From positions 1 through 56,076 of the forward strand of contig CAJFTU010000018.1 in the NCBI GenBank assembly GCA_904420065.1: 56,076 nucleotides of DNA, written 5' to 3'. The translations under genes and the position numbers were made by a program. This DNA is from an uncultured Emergencia sp. Lineage in GTDB: Bacteria; Bacillota; Clostridia; Peptostreptococcales; Anaerovoracaceae. The notes below the pieces were generated by a model. The model made no database searches, was not told the origin of the DNA, and saw only the letters and a list, made by a program, of their open reading frames with translations. Position 1 is the first letter of the stretch; each line of letters starts with the position of its first letter. This document shows positions 41,989 to 49,776 of the stretch, piece after piece.

Positions 41989-43179
41989 TTATTCTCTGTC
42001 TTCGTTATTGTTGATGTAAAAATCGCTCCAATAGGCGTAAGCGTCTTTCCGCTCCGCATAAAGCTGTTCCAGCGGTATGGTCAGAGACAGCGGACGGCCG
42101 TCGGTCTCCAGCTTATCCAAATCCCGCTTGATCCAGATGACGATGCCGTTCTGCTTGATGATGTTGTAATTGATCTTCTTTTTGACCACACCGCCTCCGG
42201 TGGCAATGACCAACCCCGTACGGATGCAGGTCTTCTCCAGCATTTCGGTCTCCACCCTGCGGAAATAATTTTCTCCTTTTTTTTCGAAAATCTCCGGAAT
42301 AGACATCCCCTCGTGAGCTTCGATCATATCGTCAATATCGACGAATTCTCTGCCCATCCTGTCCGCAATTTCCTGTCCGAGTAAAGTTTTTCCCGCGCCG
42401 GGCATACCGATCAGGATGGCGTTGAGAGTCTCACTGCGGATTTCATCGACCACATTTTCCATCTCTTCGGTGTCAATCTGTTTCCCCTGAAACAGTTCGC
42501 TGGCCGCTTTGGCCTGGGCAACCAGCATGATCAGACCGCCGGCAGCCGGGATAGAACGCTCCATGGCGTCCAGAATCAGTTTGGTTCTATTGGGATTATA
42601 GATCAGATCCAACACACCTCGGCAGTTTTTAAAGTCATCCAGATTGATCGGCGCTCTTCCGTTGTTGGGATACATACCCACCGGCGTGGCGTTTACAACA
42701 ATTTCACTGTCAAAGTGACGGCTGATGTTCTCGTAATTGTTCTCGCCGCTGCGCGAAATGACCACAATCTCACCGGCGCCCATGTCTCTGAGTACAGCCT
42801 GTACCGTCACCGACGCGCCGCCGCTGCCCAAAACCGCGCACTTCATATCTCTCACGTCTATGCCCGCAGTCTGCAAAAGACAGGAAAACCCGTAGTAATC
42901 CGTATTGTGCCCTGTCAATCTGCCGCTGCTGTCCCGCACAACCGTATTGACACTTCCTATGGCTTTGGCATGGTCAGAAATCTCGTCGCAGTACTTCATG
43001 ACCGTCTTCTTGTAGGGAATCGTCACGTTAAATCCGCCGTATTCCTCTCTCCTGAGCAACGGTTCCAGCTCTTCTTCGCTGACCTCGCAGAGATCAAACG
43101 GGTAATCTCCGAACTTGCTGTGAATCAGCGGAGAATAGCTGTGAGACAGCTTCTCGCCGATTAATCCGAACTTTTTCAT
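41989..43179 (-). CDS. aroE-aroK: Fused shikimate dehydrogenase / shikimate kinase
   Basis: A 396-residue bifunctional protein. Residues 1-240 are AroE (SHSYSPLIHSKFG at 12-24, NVTIPYKKTV at 51-60 with the catalytic Lys, VLGSGGASVTV at 117-127 for NADPH, LVAQAKAASELF near 219-230). Residues 252-396 are shikimate kinase (Walker A GMPGAGKT at 258-265, DIDDMIE, FRRVETEML, GGGVVKKK). The enzyme would make shikimate and then shikimate-3-phosphate in sequence. The fusion joins two consecutive pathway steps; the frame is continuous. Sits one base after pheA. Confidence 0.94.
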   Translation of the reverse strand: MKKFGLIGEKLSHSYSPLIHSKFGDYPFDLCEVSEEELEPLLRREEYGGFNVTIPYKKTVMKYCDEISDHAKAIGSVNTVVRDSSGRLTGHNTDYYGFSCLLQTAGIDVRDMKCAVLGSGGASVTVQAVLRDMGAGEIVVISRSGENNYENISRHFDSEIVVNATPVGMYPNNGRAPINLDDFKNCRGVLDLIYNPNRTKLILDAMERSIPAAGGLIMLVAQAKAASELFQGKQIDTEEMENVVDEIRSETLNAILIGMPGAGKTLLGQEIADRMGREFVDIDDMIEAHEGMSIPEIFEKKGENYFRRVETEMLEKTCIRTGLVIATGGGVVKKKINYNIIKQNGIVIWIKRDLDKLETDGRPLSLTIPLEQLYAERKDAYAYWSDFYINNNEDRE

Positions 43180-43180
43180 T

Positions 43181-44323
43181 TTAAATCTCCGTATAGCTTC
43201 CTAAATATTTGCATTCCTGACTCAGTTCATCGAGCTGGCTCATCAGTCTCACAAATTCTTCAGAATATACCTCGGCTTCGACATCGAAGTAGAACATGAA
43301 GTCGAAGTCTCTCTCCGGTATCGGTCTGGATTCCAGTTTGAAGATATTAATGCCCAACGCGTTGAATCTGGCCAGTACGTTGTAAAGGGATCCCGGTTTG
43401 TGGGATACGATGAGCATCAGGCTGGTCTTGTCGGCGCCGGGATAGATCTCCATTTTCTTGCTGATACAGATAAAACGGGTATAGTTGTTTCCGTTATCCT
43501 GTACGTCTTCTTCTATGCAGTTCAGTCCGTAAAGCTGTCCGCATGCGAAGGAAGCCAGCGCAGCCACATCGTTCCGATCCGACTCGGCAACCATCTTGGC
43601 GGCCTCCGCCGTATTTTCGCAGACGGTAATTTTCGCCTGTGGGAAGTTTTTCAGATACTCCTCGCACTGCATAATGGCCTGCTCGTGAGAAAAGATCTCC
43701 CGCACGTCTTCTTTCTTTACACCCTTTTTTGCAAGCAGGCTGTGATCGATCTTCAGCTTGACGCTCTTGACGATATAGAAGTTGTACTTCATCATCAGAT
43801 CGTAGATCTGGTTCACCGATCCCGCCGTGCTGTTTTCCAACGGCAGAATGCCGTACTGACAGAGTCCCTGATTGATCGCCGCAAAGACGCCGTTAAAATT
43901 CTTCATGAACATAATCTTCGGCATCTTAAACAGTTTCTCGCAAGCCTGCTGAGAATAAGCGCCTTCCACTCCCTGGCAGGCTACCGTGGCCTTTGCCGGA
44001 AATACCTTCGGCGTTTCCTCGAGAGCTTTCTTGATCGCCTGAACCACCGGAGACTCTATCTGCAGAACCTTTCTCTGGTGGTCTTTGCTCATCTCCATAA
44101 TTGTATTATATAATATTCTGGTATAGGATGCCATATCCTCCGCGGCCATTTCGGTAATCTGATCGATTTTTTCTCTCTCCCTGAGGGCGTCGAGCACCGG
44201 AAGAGCGTTTTCCTTTTTGTATACTGCGATCTTCTCCGCAGTTCTCATCCGTTCTTCCAGCTTTTCCACGATCTCCCTGTCGATTTGATCCAGTTCTCTT
44301 CTATAGTCGTCTAAACTGCTCAT
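43181..44323 (-). CDS. pheA: Chorismate mutase / prephenate dehydratase (P-protein)
   Basis: A 380-residue bifunctional enzyme. Residues about 1-85 are an AroQ-class chorismate mutase (LDDYRRELDQIDREIVEKLEERM); about 110-285 the prephenate dehydratase (ACQGVEGAYSQQA, LPLENSTAGSVNQIYDLM, NYTRFICIS with the conserved TRF); about 295-375 the ACT domain with SLYNVLARFNALGINIFKLESRP, the ESRP loop for Phe feedback. It converts chorismate to phenylpyruvate, and its mutase also feeds TyrA. Start overlaps the aroC stop by four bases. Confidence 0.96.
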   Translation of the reverse strand: MSSLDDYRRELDQIDREIVEKLEERMRTAEKIAVYKKENALPVLDALREREKIDQITEMAAEDMASYTRILYNTIMEMSKDHQRKVLQIESPVVQAIKKALEETPKVFPAKATVACQGVEGAYSQQACEKLFKMPKIMFMKNFNGVFAAINQGLCQYGILPLENSTAGSVNQIYDLMMKYNFYIVKSVKLKIDHSLLAKKGVKKEDVREIFSHEQAIMQCEEYLKNFPQAKITVCENTAEAAKMVAESDRNDVAALASFACGQLYGLNCIEEDVQDNGNNYTRFICISKKMEIYPGADKTSLMLIVSHKPGSLYNVLARFNALGINIFKLESRPIPERDFDFMFYFDVEAEVYSEEFVRLMSQLDELSQECKYLGSYTEI

Positions 44324-45321
44324 TGCTTTTTTTCTCCTTCTAACATTAAATCATAAATTGCTAAAGCGCAGGCTGCCTCTACACAAGGTACGGCCCGCGG
44401 CACGATACACGGATCGTGTCTCCCTCTAACGGCTATCCGGACGTTTTCTTCCCGGGAATAGCTGATGCTGTCCTGTTCTATGGAAATGGACGGCGTAGGC
44501 TTTATGGCCACTCTGAATACCACCGGCATTCCTGAACTGATTCCGCCCAGAATTCCTCCGTGATTGTTGGTTCGCGTTCTTACCCGCTCTCCGTCGTAAC
44601 AGAATTGATCGTTGTTTTCACTGCCCCGCAGGCGGGCTGCCTCGAATCCTCTGCCGAATTCAATACCTTTCACCGCGGGAATGGCAAAGACCGCCTGGGC
44701 TATTCGATTTTCCAAACCGTCGAACATGGGCTCGCCGATCCCCGGCGGCAGACCTTCCGCCGTGCACTGAATCACTCCGCCCACGGAATCGCCCTCTCTT
44801 CTGGCCTCTTCAATTTTCCCGAAGGGATCCTCCCGGCTTCCGCCGATCTCCAGGATAGACGCGCTTACGGAAACTCCTTTCTGCTCCAGGATCTGCAAAG
44901 CGATGCCGCCGGCCACACACAGAGGTGCGGTCAGTCTTCCTGAAAAATGACCGCCTCCGCTGACGTCCTCAAATCCGCCGTATTTGATATGAGCCGTATA
45001 ATCGGCATGACCCGGACGCGGAACATCTCGTATGTTATCGTAGTCCGACGAGCGGGTGTTTGTATTGCGAATCACCGCGGCAAGAGGGGCGCCGCAGGTC
45101 GTTCCATCCACGAGTCCGCTCAAAAATTCCGGCCGGTCGCCTTCTTTTCTTGCGGTAGTGTATCTGCTCTGTCCCGGCGCTCTTCGATCCAGGAAACTCT
45201 GCAGCTTCTCCTGATCCAATTTGATTCCGGCCGGCAGTCCGTCTATAACCACACCGATGGCGGCAGAGTGGGACTGGCCGAAAATCGAAATCTTTACGTT
45301 TTTTCCAAATATCGAAGCCAT
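44320..45321 (-). CDS. aroC: Chorismate synthase
   Basis: A 333-residue enzyme with signature blocks GQSHSAAIGVVIDG, GRLTAPLCVAGGIA, GGVIQCTAEGLPPGIGEP, GGILGGISSGMPVVF and RHDPCIVPRAVP. It uses reduced FMN to eliminate phosphate from EPSP and form chorismate. Slightly shorter than the usual 350-360 residues because of shortened loops. It begins 8 bp after aroA (AAGGATAT upstream) and overlaps pheA by four bases. Confidence 0.95.
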   Translation of the reverse strand: MASIFGKNVKISIFGQSHSAAIGVVIDGLPAGIKLDQEKLQSFLDRRAPGQSRYTTARKEGDRPEFLSGLVDGTTCGAPLAAVIRNTNTRSSDYDNIRDVPRPGHADYTAHIKYGGFEDVSGGGHFSGRLTAPLCVAGGIALQILEQKGVSVSASILEIGGSREDPFGKIEEARREGDSVGGVIQCTAEGLPPGIGEPMFDGLENRIAQAVFAIPAVKGIEFGRGFEAARLRGSENNDQFCYDGERVRTRTNNHGGILGGISSGMPVVFRVAIKPTPSISIEQDSISYSREENVRIAVRGRHDPCIVPRAVPCVEAACALAIYDLMLEGEKKQ

Positions 45322-45329
45322 AGGCTGTA

Positions 45330-46514
45330 CTATATCCTTTCTAAATTTCCGGAAAGCCCGGCATTCTCCATGACGTCAAAAAAGTCCGGATAAGACTTTT
45401 TTACCGCCTCGCCTCCCTCGAGGATCACCTTTTCCCTGCAGATCAGCGAGGCGACGGCTGCCATCATGGCGATCCGGTGATCGCGATACGAAAAGGCCTT
45501 TCCGCCGTTCAGGAAACCGCCCCCCTCTATAACCAGACCGTCCGAAATTTCCTCTATGCCTGCGCCCAGTCCCCGGAGAACCTGGCAGATCGTCTCCAGC
45601 CTGTCGCTTTCCTTCATACGGAGCCGTTGTGCTCCCCGTATAACTGTCTTTCCTTCTGCGCCGCAGGCCACAACCGAGAGAATGGGTACCATATCGGGAA
45701 TCTGCCGGGCGTCAATCTCGATCCCTCTGAGCCTTCCCTTCTGCACAGTGACCTGATTTTCTTCCGCTTTCACTTTCGCTCCAAACCGGCTCAGGAGCGA
45801 AACGATCTCTCTGTCTCCCTGCAGCGAGTCTGCCGAGAGACCCCTGACGCAAATTCCGTCCTCCAGAAAAGCGCCGGAGGCCAGCCAGAAACAGGCGTTT
45901 GACCAGTCGCCCTCTACCCGGTAGACTTCCGGACCGCAATATTTCTGTCCTCCCGGTATCGTATATCCAAAATCGGTTTCCTCCGTAACAATGCCGAAAT
46001 CAGTCAATACTTTGCGCGTCATGTTTACATAACCTCTCGACTCCAGCTCACCTTCTATGCGTATCCGGCTGTCTCCCTGAAGCAGAGGAAGCGCAAAGAG
46101 AAAGCCGCTGATATACTGACTGGAAACGTTTCCCGGAAGCCAATAGTCTCCGGCCTTGAGCTGACCCTCTATGACAAAAGGTATGCTGCCCTTCGGACTG
46201 AGACGACATCCATGCGCCTCAAGCTGCTCGTAGAGCGGGGAAAGCGGCCGGTCGGGAAGTCTTCCTTCTGGATAAAACGCCGCTTTGTGTCCCAGAGCGC
46301 CCATGACCGGAAGCAAAAATCGAAGCGTCGAACCGCTTTCGCGGCACCGCATCTCCTCTCTGCCCTCCTTCAGCGCAGCGAGACAATTCTCCGTGGCTTC
46401 GATATCCTCTGATCCGGCGCTGCAGACCACCCTGCACGGATTCTCTGAAAGCGCGCTGCAGATCAACGCTCTGTGGGCGTCAGATTTGGAAGGAATAATA
46501 TCTATCGTTTTCAT
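45330..46514 (-). CDS. aroA: 3-phosphoshikimate 1-carboxyvinyltransferase (EPSP synthase)
   Basis: A 394-residue enzyme, shorter than typical 425-residue EPSP synthases, with a shortened N-terminus beginning at the SKSDAHRALICSALS block. Other family blocks: ESGSTLRFLLPV (instead of the common NSGTTMR), EGRLPDRPLSPL, SSQYISGFLFALPLL, ARQIPDMVPILSV and MKESDRLETI. It joins phosphoenolpyruvate and shikimate-3-phosphate. The start at 46514 overlaps the aroB stop (ATGA); longer in-frame sequence reaches into aroB and has no homology. Confidence 0.94.
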   Translation of the reverse strand: MKTIDIIPSKSDAHRALICSALSENPCRVVCSAGSEDIEATENCLAALKEGREEMRCRESGSTLRFLLPVMGALGHKAAFYPEGRLPDRPLSPLYEQLEAHGCRLSPKGSIPFVIEGQLKAGDYWLPGNVSSQYISGFLFALPLLQGDSRIRIEGELESRGYVNMTRKVLTDFGIVTEETDFGYTIPGGQKYCGPEVYRVEGDWSNACFWLASGAFLEDGICVRGLSADSLQGDREIVSLLSRFGAKVKAEENQVTVQKGRLRGIEIDARQIPDMVPILSVVACGAEGKTVIRGAQRLRMKESDRLETICQVLRGLGAGIEEISDGLVIEGGGFLNGGKAFSYRDHRIAMMAAVASLICREKVILEGGEAVKKSYPDFFDVMENAGLSGNLERI

Positions 46515-47500
46515 AAGATTTCTCTCAGTTCTTCTGTAGTTAGTCTCTGCAGCCGGCATTTTCCAATCTCCTCGGGAACCACAATATCGATATAATGTCC
46601 CTTTCGTTTTTTATCTTTCTCCATAATATCATATAATATCTCATTGTTGTATGCAATATCCAAGTCGAAACCATAGGAGTTCAGTATCGAAGTGATCTGC
46701 TCCGCCGTCTCGGCGCCGCACCACCCCTGGCGCACGGATATTTCCGCAATCCGTGCCATACCCTTGGCCACAGCGCTTCCATGACTGATCCGATACCCAC
46801 TGGCTTTCTCTACGGCGTGGCCTATGGTGTGACCGAAGTTGAGCATTTGGCGTACGCCGGTATCGCGCTCATCTGCATCTACAAACTTCTTCTTAATCGA
46901 CACACACCTTTCGATCACTTCTTCGATGTCCTCTCTGGTCTTCTCCGGATCCTTCAGTTTCCGGAACAGATCCGCGTCGGCAATTACGCCGTATTTGATC
47001 ACCTCCGCCATCCCGTCCTGATAAACAGAAACTGGCAGCGACTTTAAAAGGCCGGCGTCGCAGCAGACCAGGGCCGGCTGATGGAAAGCGCCCACCAGAT
47101 TCTTTCCCGCTTCCAGATTGATAGCCGTCTTTCCGCCCACCGACGAATCCACTGCCGACAGCAGCGTCGTCGGAACCTGAATCACTTTAATGCCCCGGAG
47201 ATAAGTGGCGGCGGCAAACCCGGCCAGATCTCCGACTACGCCGCCGCCGAGGGCGACGATTCCGTCAGCTCTGGTCAGCGGAATCTGTGCAAGGAAATTA
47301 ACCAGCCTCAGGTACGTTTCACCGTCTTTCGATCCCTCTCCGGGCGGAACGACAAAGCTGTCTACGGCAAAGCCTGCCTCTGTAAGGCTCTGCACGCACC
47401 GCTGGAGATACAGTTTCTCTACGTTTTCATCTGTTACTACCGCCAGGCTGCCGCCGCCGACAACTTCCCGGACACGGCAGCCGAGTTCTTCTAACCGCAT
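46511..47500 (-). CDS. aroB: 3-dehydroquinate synthase
   Basis: A 329-residue NAD- and metal-dependent synthase. GGGVVGDLAGFAAATYLRG is the nucleotide-binding signature, followed by VPTTLLSAVDSSVGGKTAIN, the QDGMAEVIKYG block and NFGHTIGHAVEKASGY with metal His residues. It cyclises DAHP to 3-dehydroquinate. Family length 340-360; slight N-terminal shortening. The start overlaps the tyrA end by ten bases. Its stop overlaps the aroA start. Confidence 0.96.
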   Translation of the reverse strand: MRLEELGCRVREVVGGGSLAVVTDENVEKLYLQRCVQSLTEAGFAVDSFVVPPGEGSKDGETYLRLVNFLAQIPLTRADGIVALGGGVVGDLAGFAAATYLRGIKVIQVPTTLLSAVDSSVGGKTAINLEAGKNLVGAFHQPALVCCDAGLLKSLPVSVYQDGMAEVIKYGVIADADLFRKLKDPEKTREDIEEVIERCVSIKKKFVDADERDTGVRQMLNFGHTIGHAVEKASGYRISHGSAVAKGMARIAEISVRQGWCGAETAEQITSILNSYGFDLDIAYNNEILYDIMEKDKKRKGHYIDIVVPEEIGKCRLQRLTTEELREIL

Positions 47501-48333
47501 ATTTTTTCTACCTCGCTCTTGCGCTGTCTGCCCTCCGCAAGAAGTCTCCTGAGTTCATCCGGATCGTCTGCTTCCAGCGCTTTTTCATATCTGCCCAGTT
47601 CGCTGAGCAGCGTATCCAATTCTCTCTTCAGATTGTCTCTATTCTCAATAAACAATTCGGTCCACATATCCTCGTTGAGATATGCGACCCTGGTAAAGTC
47701 CCGGTAGCTGCCTCCGGCAATGGCCTTTTCGTCCTTCATAGCCGTATCACTTTTGATAAACGCATTGCTGACCAGATGGGTCATCTGTGAAGTGAAGGCG
47801 ATGATTTCATCGTGTTTTTCCGCCGTGGTTACGATAACCCGCTCAAATCCTATGGTGGTAAACAGCTTCTTCAGCCGTTCCAATAAAAGGATATCGTCGC
47901 ACTTTTCCGGAACCAGAGCCATAGACGCCCCTTTAAACAGATCCGCCCGGCTGTTTTTGAATCCGCCTCGATGCCTGCCCGCCATAGGATGGCCGCCTAC
48001 AAAGGTGAATCCGTATCGACGGCTCAGGGAAAATCCTGCATCGCAGATCAAACGCTTCGTTCCGCAGCAGTCAATTACAAGCGTTTCGGCCGGTATTCCG
48101 GGAGCGTTTTCCGTAAGCCACTTCACCGCCTCGTGGGGAGTTATCGCCAGAAAAATTACGTCGCAGCTTCTAAAGTGGGACTCATCCAGTTCGCCGTCTA
48201 TGGCCTCCGCCATTTTAGCGAAATCCGTAACGACTCTGTCCCTGTCGCATCCCAGAACTGCAGCACCGGCCTTTTTATAGGCCTTTGCCATCGATCCGCC
48301 TATAAGTCCCAGTCCTACAATTCCGATATTCAT
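47491..48333 (-). CDS. tyrA: Prephenate dehydrogenase
   Basis: A 280-residue NAD-dependent enzyme without a mutase or ACT domain. GIVGLGLIGGSMAKAYKKAG is the Rossmann motif (4-23); GGHPMAGRHRGG and the long C-terminal helical domain with YRDFTRVA are typical. It oxidatively decarboxylates prephenate, supplied by the PheA mutase, to 4-hydroxyphenylpyruvate for tyrosine. Starts two bases after aroF and overlaps aroB by ten. Lacking an ACT domain, its feedback control may be weak, so operon-level control by Tyr (see the leader) would matter. Confidence 0.95.
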   Translation of the reverse strand: MNIGIVGLGLIGGSMAKAYKKAGAAVLGCDRDRVVTDFAKMAEAIDGELDESHFRSCDVIFLAITPHEAVKWLTENAPGIPAETLVIDCCGTKRLICDAGFSLSRRYGFTFVGGHPMAGRHRGGFKNSRADLFKGASMALVPEKCDDILLLERLKKLFTTIGFERVIVTTAEKHDEIIAFTSQMTHLVSNAFIKSDTAMKDEKAIAGGSYRDFTRVAYLNEDMWTELFIENRDNLKRELDTLLSELGRYEKALEADDPDELRRLLAEGRQRKSEVEKICG

Positions 48334-48335
48334 TG

Positions 48336-49334
48336 CTAAATCACCTCTCTTATCTTTCTTACACTATCCATAACGTCTGTAAACTGTGCCGGCGTAAGGG
48401 ACTGAGCGCCGTCGCACAGCGCCTTGGCCGGGTTATTGTGAACTTCGATCATGAGTCCGTCTGCTCCGCAGGCGGTAGCCGCCATCGCCATCGGCTTAAC
48501 CAGATGGGCGTGACCTGTAGCGTGGCTCGGATCGACGACTACCGGAAGGTGGGTCAGGCTGTGAAGCACCGGTACAGCAGACAGATCCAGAGTATTTCTG
48601 GTATAGGTTTCAAAGGTACGAATTCCCCTCTCGCAGAGGATAATATTTTCATTACCTCCTGCCATGATGTATTCGGCGCTCATCAGAAGCTCTTTCAGGG
48701 TATTGGCCAGTCCCCTCTTCAGGAGGATCGTCTTTTTCGTTCTTCCCAGTTCCTTCAGCAGTTCAAAGTTCTGCATATTTCTCGCGCCTACCTGAATCAC
48801 ATCTACCTCCTCGAAAAGAGGCAGATGATTGGCGTTCATAATTTCCGTAACGATGGGAAGACCGGTAGCTTTCTTGGCTTCAAGGAGCAATTCTATACCT
48901 TCCGCCTTCATCCCCTGGAAGTCGTATGGAGATGTCCTCGGCTTGAAGGCTCCGCCTCTCAGCATGGTTGCGCCTGCAGCCTTGACCCCTTCAGCAACTT
49001 CGCGAATCTGATCGGGATTTTCCACGGAACACGGCCCTGCGATGACGGCGAAATGCCCTCCGCCGCACTTGGCGCCATGGACGTCGATAACCGAATCCTC
49101 CGGATGGAACTTTCGATTTGCGCTCTTAAACGGCTCGGAAATCGGCGTAACCTTTTCCACAATATCCAAAAGTTCCAGCATCTCCACGTCGATATGGCTG
49201 GTATCGCCGATCAGTCCCAGTACAGTCTGGTACTGTCCGATGTACTCGTGAACCTGCACGCCCTGCTCCTCGAACCATTCAATCAGCTGGTTTCTCTGCT
49301 CTTCTGTTGTTCCCTGCTTTAGTACCGTTATCAT
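48336..49334 (-). CDS. aroF: DAHP synthase, type I-beta with N-terminal regulatory domain
   Basis: A 332-residue enzyme: N-terminal ferredoxin-like domain (about 1-70; MITVLKQGTTEEQRNQLIEW), typical of allosteric type I-beta enzymes, then the TIM-barrel catalytic domain (FAVIAGPCSVENPDQI, GGAFKPRTSPYDFQG, RNMQNFELLKELG, VVDPSHATGHAHLVKPMA). It condenses phosphoenolpyruvate and erythrose-4-phosphate, the first step of the aromatic pathway. First structural gene of the operon, with GGAGGTAAG before the ATG, directly behind the attenuator leader. Usual gene names are aroF, aroG or aroA(Bs). Confidence 0.95.
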   Translation of the reverse strand: MITVLKQGTTEEQRNQLIEWFEEQGVQVHEYIGQYQTVLGLIGDTSHIDVEMLELLDIVEKVTPISEPFKSANRKFHPEDSVIDVHGAKCGGGHFAVIAGPCSVENPDQIREVAEGVKAAGATMLRGGAFKPRTSPYDFQGMKAEGIELLLEAKKATGLPIVTEIMNANHLPLFEEVDVIQVGARNMQNFELLKELGRTKKTILLKRGLANTLKELLMSAEYIMAGGNENIILCERGIRTFETYTRNTLDLSAVPVLHSLTHLPVVVDPSHATGHAHLVKPMAMAATACGADGLMIEVHNNPAKALCDGAQSLTPAQFTDVMDSVRKIREVI

Positions 49335-49345
49335 TTCTTACCTCC

Positions 49346-49389
49346 AAAAACAATGAAAACTCCGCTGGCCGGCCGGCTGCGGAGTTCTC
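49346..49389 (-). terminator. Attenuator terminator of the aromatic operon
   Basis: On the minus strand GAGAACTCCGC (49389-49379) pairs with GCGGAGTTTTC (49365-49355), 11 bp with one G-U, the 13-base loop containing a further GCC/GGC pairing; then ATTGTTTTT. It lies just before the aroF start. Its 5' arm overlaps the antiterminator 3' arm (49383-49397) by seven bases. Confidence 0.75.
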
Positions 49390-49487
49390 AAGTAATTTGT
49401 CATTATTTTAGGATTTTCATTATAGCAATTACTCAAAACTTTTTTGCAGCAAAACCGACTTTTCCCTTGCGTAAAAGAAAAAGTAAT
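49383..49487 (-). promoter_or_regulatory. Antiterminator and protector pairings of the Phe/Tyr attenuator
   Basis: Region 1: ATTACTT within codons 13-15 of the leader peptide (49487-49481). Region 2: AGTTTTGAGTAATT (49440-49427) around the stop codon. Region 3: AATTACTTGAGAACT (49397-49383). Region 2 can pair with region 1 through GAGTAAT/ATTACTT (7 bp) or with region 3 through 14 pairs with one bulge. Region 3 overlaps the terminator's 5' arm. A ribosome stalled on the Phe/Tyr run frees region 2 for region 3, blocking the terminator; a ribosome at the stop codon covers region 2 and the terminator forms. Confidence 0.7.
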
Positions 49488-49524
49488 AAAAGTAGTATTC
49501 AGCTGCAAAAAATAAGCTTCTCAT
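49429..49524 (-). CDS. Phe/Tyr leader peptide of the aromatic operon
   Basis: A 31-codon reading frame read from the sequence on the minus strand. Codons 10-18 (49497-49471) encode nine aromatic residues in a row, YYFYYFFFY; with F5, F6 and F30 it has twelve Phe/Tyr of 31 residues and no Trp. AAAGGAAT lies 14 bases before the ATG. The TAA stop (49431-49429) lies in the antiterminator 5' arm (49440-49427). The downstream genes include tyrA and pheA. This is the hallmark of a ribosome-mediated attenuation leader like pheL, but independently composed. Confidence 0.85.
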   Translation of the reverse strand: MRSLFFAAEYYFYYFFFYAREKSVLLQKSFE

Positions 49525-49559
49525 AATTTTTCAAATTCCTTTCCGAATTTTATGGTAAT

Positions 49560-49588
49560 ACGATAACACAGACAAAATAAAAATTCAA
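49560..49588 (-). promoter_or_regulatory. Promoter of the aromatic operon leader
   Basis: On the minus strand TTGAAT (49583-49588) and TATCGT (49560-49565) are 17 bp apart; a TGT directly before the -10 gives an extended -10. The transcript would begin near 49553, about 29 bases before the leader-peptide ATG. Confidence 0.5.
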
Positions 49589-49681
49589 GTGTTTTTCCAC
49601 AATTTTTTTGTATTTTTTTGTGAACTCACAACAATTTTTCATCGCGGTACAATATCAAAGCTGTCTCTCTCCTATAAAGAA

Positions 49682-49709
49682 CGCAGCGGCTGTACTTTTC
49701 GCCGCTGCG
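49682..49709 (-). terminator. Terminator of the ABC-F gene
   Basis: CGCAGCGGC (49682-49690) pairs with GCCGCTGCG (49701-49709), nine GC-rich bases, ten-base loop; TTCTTTAT follows on the minus strand. Confidence 0.7.
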
Positions 49710-49776
49710 CCAGATTTCCTTTGTCCCGCCCCTTATCCTGCCGCGCCAATGACTTTCGGCAAGCGACGACAGATTA

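Noticed and set aside
49335-49553. T-box or TRAP control of the aromatic operon
   Set aside because: No T-box consensus (AGGGTGGNACCGCG) and no GAG/TAG triplet repeats are visible; the leader is too short for a T-box and contains the leader peptide instead.
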